From: Pseudoips prasinana
Taxonomy: Eukaryota; Arthropoda; Insecta; Lepidoptera; Nolidae
Assembly: GCA_951640165.1 (NCBI GenBank)
Contig: OX621237.1
Span: 13,020,001 to 13,084,000, forward strand
Reading direction: 5' to 3'
Length of the DNA: 64,000 bases
In this document: piece after piece, positions 57,351 to 64,000 of the stretch
How positions within the stretch are numbered: the stretch's first letter is position 1
Layout: each line of letters begins with the position of its first letter
Program-made: the position numbers and the translations under genes
Notes under the pieces: model-generated
Databases searched by the model: none
Seen by the model: only the letters and a program-made list of their open reading frames with translations
What the model was told of the DNA's origin: nothing

Positions 57351-57827
57351 CATCAAGTGTTGTGGAAAAAGGGGATCCCTACTTTAACATTTCGAAACGC
57401 AAGCTGCTTTGAATGTGACTGCGGAATCATATGCGCCCATGGGAAACACCTTGGATTTTTTAATATACCACAAAGTTTGAGCTCGTCTCCTATTCCTGAT
57501 ACAGATAAAGTAATACCCCTCATAGCTACAAAGAGTGATTATGGTAATGCAGTATTCGCAAATATTACTAACACGATGCAGGCGTCCCATCAACTGTAGA
57601 CAATATTTGTGTTGCTGGACCTTCTAACATAAAGATTTTATCTAATAAAAGAGTTATAATAACAAAAAAATGAAAACTAATATTATAAGTAGTTGTAGTA
57701 AGTGTTTCAAATTTGATCTCATTTAGTATTTTGATTGTCGAAGAATAGTTGACTGCAATTTGCAAATTTTTTTTAGTTCCTCTTCTATTTTATTTTCTTT
57801 TAATTCATCAATGTGGATCATTCATAT
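57351..57827 (+). pseudogene. Tandem duplicate of the 3' end of the transposase-like gene
   Basis: This segment repeats 56868-57344 at an offset of 483 bases, with few differences: GGGAATCCC to GGGGATCCC, TGTGGAATC to TGCGGAATC, loss of one base near 57587 (frameshift) and a T-run change. It carries the last 80 or so codons and the 3' UTR but no start, so it is a partial non-functional copy. Confidence 0.92.
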
Positions 57828-58137
57828 TGTCACCAATAAAAGAAATACTGGGCTGTTACGATGATTCCTAATTTGTTTTATAATTAAACATAGATTATAT
57901 TTAGTAAACTAATTGTAGGAATGACTTAATTTCCAAAGAATTAGCCAAAAATCGTTTAATCAGTGAAAAATTTTATTGTTAGGATTTTTTTAAGTTACCT
58001 TTATACCATTTGGTTGTTATCGTTTAGAACATCTATACCTACCTACCTACCTACGAGTATGTATCAATCGTTGATTTGTGATATTTTATTATGATTATAG
58101 TGATTCATAGCAGAAAGATATGTTATTTACTCTTTTT

Positions 58138-58212
58138 CATCATTCCCATTAACATATTGTCATTCCCGTTAAAGAAAAGTCATTACCATGATATAAACGT
58201 CATTACCACTTT
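58138..58212. repeat. Right cluster of GTCATTACCATT-like motifs
   Basis: TCATTCCCATTAAC, GTCATTCCCGTTAA, GTCATTACCATGA and GTCATTACCACTT follow one another within 75 bases, about 950 bases after the stop codon of the transposase-like frame. Confidence 0.6.
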
Positions 58213-58529
58213 AGTTAAATAACTTTGAAAATCGATAACTTTTGATTCTCTTGTTGGATTTCAGTGCCTTCAGTAGTTTAGTAATGGTTATTATAAAAAC
58301 TATTTCTTTTTTGCGTTTAGCACGCATTTCCGACCATTTTAAAAAAAAATACAAAATAAATAATAGAGAATCAAAACGGCGGATCCACCCGTCTACATTT
58401 TATTTTACTGCCGTTGGTTTACGTTTTCAAGTGCAAGAATAGTGTGATTGATAACTAACATTTTTGTATTGAAATGAAGCTTAATGGTCCTTAATATTGT
58501 TAATGAGGCGACGAAGCAAGAGAAAGATC

Positions 58530-58660
58530 AGAAGCAGAAGCTTCTGCGTGCGATCTTGAAAAAAAAACAACATAGGGTATAAATTAATGTGTTAAGGTAA
58601 CGCTATTTATTAATAAATCCTAGAGGTAAATCAGTAGAACAAATGTCTACTGATTTGTCT
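58530..58660. repeat. Two short hairpins
   Basis: GCAGAAGCTTCTGC is a perfect 14-bp palindrome near 58534. AAATCAGTAG and CTACTGATTT pair across a 9-base loop at 58628-58656. They may mark an element end, but no partner was found. Confidence 0.5.
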
Positions 58661-59000
58661 GTCACCGAGCCACCTTTTGCACTCGCAGCGTCAGAGAGCC
58701 GTAGCTCCTAGAAATGTAAAAAAATAATTACATTATTCGACTATTGTACATCCCATTTGCGTTTATTGGTGTAATTAACTGGACACTTATAACTGGTAAC
58801 ACTAGCCGCCCGCTGTCATGTTAGTCAACATCAACAATCATTTTAATGATTGTGAACAAAAATAGTGTTTTGTGTCTTATTGTATAATTAATTTAGATAA
58901 CATAGTATTTGTTTTCATAATCTTCAGGTTTTTAATAACTAGTTGTAGTGAGTAAATTATCAATGATTTATAAACACCGTAACAAGTAGTATCAACAAGA

Positions 59001-59069
59001 ATGAATAATGACACAAGTGAAAATAATTCAGAGAGTGATAAAATAGGTCATCCTAGAGATACCCAACAG
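59001..59069 (+). CDS. Possible first coding exon of an unknown gene
   Basis: ATG at 59001 opens a 23-codon acidic, Ser/Asn-rich start (MNNDTSENNSESDKIGHPRD..) that runs to CAG/GTTTTT at 59069-59070. The preceding 250 bases look like a promoter and 5' UTR rather than a repeat. No matching downstream exon is seen before base 64000, so this is speculative. Confidence 0.2.
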
Positions 59070-59694
59070 GTTTTTGATGCAACAATATTTAGTTAATAAA
59101 ACTAATCACAAGTCACAATTTTTTGTAGCACTATTTAAACTACTGCAAATGTTTAAACTATTAACAGCTAACTTGTGTATGTGTGCAATAATACAACATT
59201 AATTTCATGTCCACTAACATCGGTTTGACTAAATGTAAAATTTATTACTTTTACTTATTTATGTTGTCAGTGGGTACCCTTCTATTAGAGTTGTCCAAGC
59301 AGGCCAATAGGCCTGTGAGTTGTTGACTGTTTACTTTTGCAATTATTAATAGGCCAGTGAGGGTGACTGACTTAGAGTGTGTCATGTACCACAATGTAGC
59401 TTTGTTTTTCTTCGAATTTAGTAGTTATGCTAAGAACTTTCATACCAAGTGTGCCTCAAAGCCTACAGTATGAAATATTTTCTTATATTTTATTAACTGT
59501 AAGACTAACATTAATATTTTAGAAAATTCATCTTTAATATTAATTGTTTTTAATGAAGTAATTAAAAATACATTTTTAAATTTCATATATACATTTATTA
59601 AAATTTATATATTGAATTTACAAATGTAATCAATACTGGCACTAAACAAATGAATCCTTGTCTTGCAGTGAACTATTCTAACATAATATATGTA

Positions 59695-59815
59695 ATTGAT
59701 GGACACAAAAACATCCAGTCTAGAACCAACTATTTATGTGTTACATATAGTTTTCCTGTGCGGGAATCAAACCCAGTTTACTAACAAGGTAACAGTTGAA
59801 ACAGCTGCATCATAT
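59695..59815 (-). repeat. tRNA-headed SINE, family B, decayed
   Basis: GAACCAACTATTTATG and CCTGTGCGGGAATCAAACCC match the minus-strand head of the copy at 25195-25390. A further family B left edge (AAGCCCACACTAGGG) lies near 60110. Confidence 0.6.
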
Positions 59816-60613
59816 ATGCAGTCAATTATCAGGGTACATTTAACAAAACATGTAAATCTTTTCTAAATTAATTACTGGTCTTGAAGTATTAAACTGCATG
59901 TTAATTTATCTATTATAATTTTCTGGCGGTATGTGGTTGGGTTCTACTAACAATATTGGATGAAAGACTGTGATAAATTCATTACATGAATATATAAGAA
60001 ATAACCATATTTTGCCAATGTCAGGTGTTTAATTTAAACTAAAGTTGATTGTTTTGCTCTTAGACCTAAGATTTCGGTGTCCAAGTCTGACTTTTTATTT
60101 ATTAAAGAATAAGCCCACACTAGGGAAATTAATCCCCTGTATTGCACAATGATTATTCATAAGGCAAACTGGGTACTCGGTTACAAAAGGCCTTGCATGG
60201 AAATATTTTAAACAAAGTAAAAATAATACCCATGAGTAAGTTGCCGTCAACTTTCGCCGTTGAAACTTTCGCGCCAATAATATTCGTAAGATGGCAACTA
60301 GACAGATGCTGATTTGGTGACAACCTAGGGAGCTGTAGACATTTAACCACCTCTCCCAATAAGGTACATAAAAAGACCACCAACAGTCTACTTACATGTT
60401 AAGTACATCTAAGTAGATTGTTGACACATATCTAATGAACGTATGCCCACTAGGCACACGCAGACAGAAAACTGGAAAAACCTTGACAATGTAATAGGGA
60501 TGGGAAGTGATAAAATGCAACCCACCTACACATTTAACAAACAATATAATTTATACATCCTTAGTAGAGAGGAATCGAAATTGGGACTTTGTAAATAAAA
60601 CAAACAAAGTCAA

Positions 60614-61447
60614 ATTTGGTATACAGACGGATCAAAAATGAAATCCGGTACAGGCGCGGGCGTATATAATGAAATCTGCAGTATCAGCGAAAGCATGGGC
60701 AATTTCGCGACAGTGTTTCAGGCAGAGACATACGCGATAATTACATGCGCCCAGACGATCATAGATAGGGCGACGGAAGGTCAGACCGTCTACATACTCA
60801 GTGACAGCCAGGCTACATTAAAAGCCCTGATGTCACACAAAATTGAATCAAAATTAATCCAGAACTGTATCACGGCTCTGAACAAACTTGGTAGTAAAAA
60901 CAAAGTCAAACTCGTATGGGTACCAGGCCATACAGGATTAGAAAGCAACGAAAAAGCAGATGCACTAGCTAGGAAGGGATCTGAAAGTCAGTTCTGTGGA
61001 CCAGAACCATGTGTAGGGATTCCTCTTAATGTAATAGGAGCAATCCTTAAAAATGAATCCACAGCTAAACACAGTCAAATGTGGACCAAAATCAAGGAAT
61101 TAAAACACTCAAAGCAACTCATAAAAGGAGTAGACAAAATCTGGTCCAAAAACCTTTGGAAGTACAGCAGAAACCAGCTATGACTGATAGTAGCAGTATT
61201 CACGGGCCACTATGGCACCAACTATCACCTACACATACTGGGACTGTCGAATAGCCCGATCTGCAGGTCCTGTAGGGAAGAAAATGAAACAATGCTGCAT
61301 ATAATATGCAAATGCGATGCATTGGCAAGACACAGAATGGCCATCCTGGGGCTGGCATATCCAGAACCAGGAGACTACAAGGATCTACCCCTAAGAAGCG
61401 TACTGGATTATGTGAAGACTTCATTCAGGGCTCTAGGGATAGAATAA
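60614..61447 (+). pseudogene. 5'-truncated LINE with RNase H domain
   Basis: The frame starts inside an RNase HI domain: YTDGSK, FQAETYAI, LSDSQATLKAL and WVPGHTGLESNEKADALARK hold all four acidic positions. After a stop at 61181-61183 the frame continues with CRSCREENETMLHIICKC, a zinc-knuckle like that of I/Outcast-type LINEs. The reverse transcriptase and endonuclease are missing. Confidence 0.82.
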
Positions 61448-61574
61448 AAACCAGTGGGGGATAGTACAAAAGATCCTGAAGGATCGAAGTGCTGTACGCA
61501 AGTACACCTCATCAAAGATAAGATAAGTAGATTGTTGGTGGCCTTTTTATGTACCTTATTGGCAGATTAGATAA

Positions 61575-62705
61575 GTTTGGCATAGGACAATATGGATCCA
61601 GAGACTCTATATGGGGGTCGTGCGTTCGATGGCTCTTTATGGAGCCCCATTATAGGGGAAAAGCCTGACAGCAAAAAACATCGCTATACTGCGTGGGCCA
61701 CAGCGAGCGGTGGCTGTAAGAGTCATTAGGGGATATCGCACGATCTCCTTCGAGGCGGCGAGTCTCCTCGCCGGATCGCCACCGTGGGAACTCGAAACGA
61801 GAAACCTCGCTGCTATACATCTGGCGTGGGGACGCGCTCGAGCGGGGCTTTTGACGGCGATGCGAGAAATCTCCACGGTGGCAGACTGGACACAACGACT
61901 CACGGAACCAAATGCGGGACACGCCACGATAGTGGCGGTTAGACCCATCATGGAGGAATGGCTGGAGAGAAGGCACGGCACCCTCACTTATCGGCATACG
62001 CAGGTACTCTCAGATTATGGGTACTTCAGGAAGTTCGAGATCCAGAAGAGGTCAAGAGAAGAGATCGAGACCGTTTACACGACGCATGATACATTGGTGG
62101 AATGCCCAGCTTGGGAGACAACGCCATGTTCTCGGGGCTTCAATGGGTGCGGTTAAAATCTCGCTTGCAACGATGACCGAATTCATGGTTGCAAGCGAGA
62201 GTGCCTGGAATATCGTTGCCACTTTTGCGAGGAGTTGATGGTGGCGGAGCGGGAATGGGAGGCATTGTCTTCCCGCCCCAGCCCGCGCCAGTAGAACTGG
62301 ACGTCGGAGGGCGCATATCGCCAATCTCTGGCCTCCATAAGGAGTGGCCTGCGGACGGTGGACTTGGGGCACTCTATCGTCCGACTTATTCTAGTCGAGG
62401 CACGTAGGCCCAAGACGGTGGCGCGCCGTGTTTTGCGCGCGTCTCTTCTGAGGGGGCCACTTCCATTGGGAGCATGGATGCACCCAATGTAAGTGGGGCT
62501 CACCTATAGGTGGGCCAGCACCTGTCCCGGCTTCGGTGAATGCACGAGTGAATCCTGCGGTCTGTACTGAAGGTAGCTGGGTAACACCGTTGGGCTTTAG
62601 TTGGTAAACCCAGCCCTACGATCTGGCTGGGAGTCCGACATACACCGCCGCTTCCCCAGCGGCAGGACGATCCTTAAAGGCGTTTCCCACGTTAAAAAAA
62701 AACAG
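61575..62705 (+). pseudogene. 5'-truncated R1-clade LINE
   Basis: RLYMGVVRSMALYGAP, LRGPQRAVAVRVIRGYRTIS and EAASLLAGSPPWELE are hallmark blocks after the RT domain of R1-type elements. The knuckle VECPAW and then CHFCEELMVAEREWE follow in shifted frames. Several stops and frameshifts are present. A poly-A run at 62696-62704 closes it. It is strikingly GC-rich compared with its surroundings. Confidence 0.85.
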
Positions 62706-62861
62706 GACTATATGGATATTTCAAACATGTCAATTACTTTGCAACATTGTATTATGATTGTTCTATGTTACAATAAAAGTTAAATTTTAAATAAGACTGT
62801 TTAGTAAAGTTGTATAATATATCCCATTCATTCAATTAGCTACTTAATTATTTTATATGCA

Positions 62862-63537
62862 AGGTGTATACCTAGCGCCACGAGTTATGAGCGCTCTGTT
62901 TTAGTGGTGGGGGGGATCTACGCATGTGTACACTCGCAAACAAAACAACTTAGGGTCGAGTTTAAATAATAATTTAAGTATTTAAAAAATATCCTTATAT
63001 TATTAATGCGAGAGTGCGTTTATTTGTTATTCGTTTGTTACTTTACATTTTAAAGTAAGTACTCTCAAAAAACATGAAATTTTGTACAGAGATAGTTTGA
63101 ACTATCTCTTTGCAAAATTTTGACGCTTCCACAGGTGGAAGTGCGGACTAGTGCATATTATAATAAATAAAAATATGCATAAAAATGCATTGATGTATAA
63201 TTTCATTACTTTTTTCTAAACTATTTTCAAAGGTTTTAAACGATTGTGCGAACGAGGTATTTATCTTGTCTTTTTAACATCTTACCCTAAAGCATTTTTA
63301 ATTATTGGTCGATACAAATAATATAAACGATCGAAAACAACTATTTACGCGACTGTACTTTCGAACGTGCGCCGAGTGTGTGAGTTATACAGCGACTGAT
63401 TCTCCAATAGTGCGCAAGGACAGCGCCGGGCGCGGACTCCCTTGCCCCGGGCCTCAACCCTGTTACCAAACAGACCTAAAAGTGCGTTCTGCGCAGATGA
63501 AGCAAGCGCTCATAACTCGTGGCGCTGGTGTATACCT
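62862..63537. mobile_element. 676-bp element with CCAGCGCCACGAGTTATG ends
   Basis: The left AGCGCCACGAGTTATGAGCG and the right CGCTCATAACTCGTGGCGCT are inverted partners, extending outward to AGGTGTATACC and GGTGTATACCT. A TA on each flank is compatible with a TA-targeting transposon but is weak evidence. An inner 22-base palindrome AGAGATAGTT TG AACTATCTCT lies near 63090. It has no transposase. Confidence 0.7.
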
Positions 63538-63570
63538 CATATATTTTCTGTATGAATCCTAGGGAGCTTT

Positions 63571-63877
63571 ATGACTTAGATTTACTCATAGTTACGTTCA
63601 AGATCAGAATGTATCTGTATACAAGGCGTAAAATCTATGACGGAACCATTTAAAGAAAATCTATTTGTGAAATATATCTGAAAATCATTTTTTTTATTTC
63701 CTAGTGAAATAAAAAAATGTGTTTATCAACTTGCAAAATGTATGTGAGAAAAATGTTGATTATCAGATATACATATTTCACAAATAGATTTTCTTTAATT
63801 GGTTCCGTCATACATTTTACTCCTTGTATACAGATACATTCTGATCTTGAACGTAACTATGAGTAAATCTAAGTCAT
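63571..63877. mobile_element. 307-bp MITE with inverted ends over 110 bp long
   Basis: ATGACTTAGATTTACTCATA at the left is mirrored exactly at the right end. The inverted match, including GATCAGAATGTATCTGTATA and AAAGAAAATCTATTTGTGAA, continues for about 115 bases with few mismatches. It is non-coding. Confidence 0.85.
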
Positions 63878-64000
63878 TCACTGATGTCAACATGGGTATG
63901 TAAATATACTGAGGGTGTGTAGGTATTTTTACAATAGAAGGAAGATTCTCCGATAAGTGATTCACCTAAGCTGAATTGATTCAATATAGTAATTATAACA

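Noticed and set aside
57357..57599. 80-codon frame after the transposase-like gene
   Set aside because: It is the duplicated 3' end of that gene with a frameshift, not a separate gene.
61637..62503. Several frames of 72-148 codons in both strands
   Set aside because: They belong to or mirror the degraded GC-rich R1 element; only the plus-strand R1 reading makes sense.

Overview
The window looks like nuclear DNA of a lepidopteran insect (moth or butterfly). It is AT-rich, its genes carry GT-AG introns, and it is crowded with repeats typical of that order: tRNA-headed SINEs whose 3' end resembles GGGATCAGATGGCG, Helitron fragments ending in CTAG, R1-, RTE- and jockey/I-type LINE fragments, and many short inverted-repeat elements. 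No bacterial, organellar or CRISPR features are visible. The species cannot be named from sequence alone. Exon boundaries come from reading frame, splice signals and my memory of the protein families; no alignment was run.

Layout. (1) 778-5767 (+): last five exons of protein O-mannosyltransferase 1 (POMT1, fly rotated abdomen); the 5' exons lie outside the window. (2) 6250-7435 (-): complete proteasome beta-2 subunit (PSMB7), convergent with POMT1. (3) 9405-14101 (+): complete ER co-chaperone DNAJB11/ERdj3 (fly shriveled), divergent from PSMB7, with a LINE remnant in the shared upstream region. (4) 18470-51456 (-): phosphorylase b kinase regulatory subunit beta (PHKB), 18 coding exons over 33 kb, ending in a CAAX-like CLVS. 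Its introns hold an intact 985-residue LINE polyprotein, several LINE fragments, a 3.05-kb element with Harbinger-like ends, a hAT-like MITE, Helitrons, SINEs and a perfect 57-bp palindrome. (5) 55008-57191 (+): a 727-residue single-exon DDE-transposase-like protein of a family I cannot name, bracketed by repeats of GTCATTACCATT, with its 3' end duplicated in tandem. (6) 58-64 kb: a possible first exon of an unknown gene, two LINE fragments and two inverted-repeat elements.

The most unusual structures are an eight-copy tandem array (period 182 bp, one base difference seen) of most of the penultimate PHKB coding exon, and the transposase-like unit. In the array every copy carries a splice donor but only the first is attached to an acceptor, and only donors 1, 4 and 7 keep the reading frame.

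The four host genes are unrelated housekeeping functions (ER O-mannosylation, proteasome catalysis, ER protein folding, glycogenolysis control). They share no pathway here apart from the ER location of POMT1 and DNAJB11.
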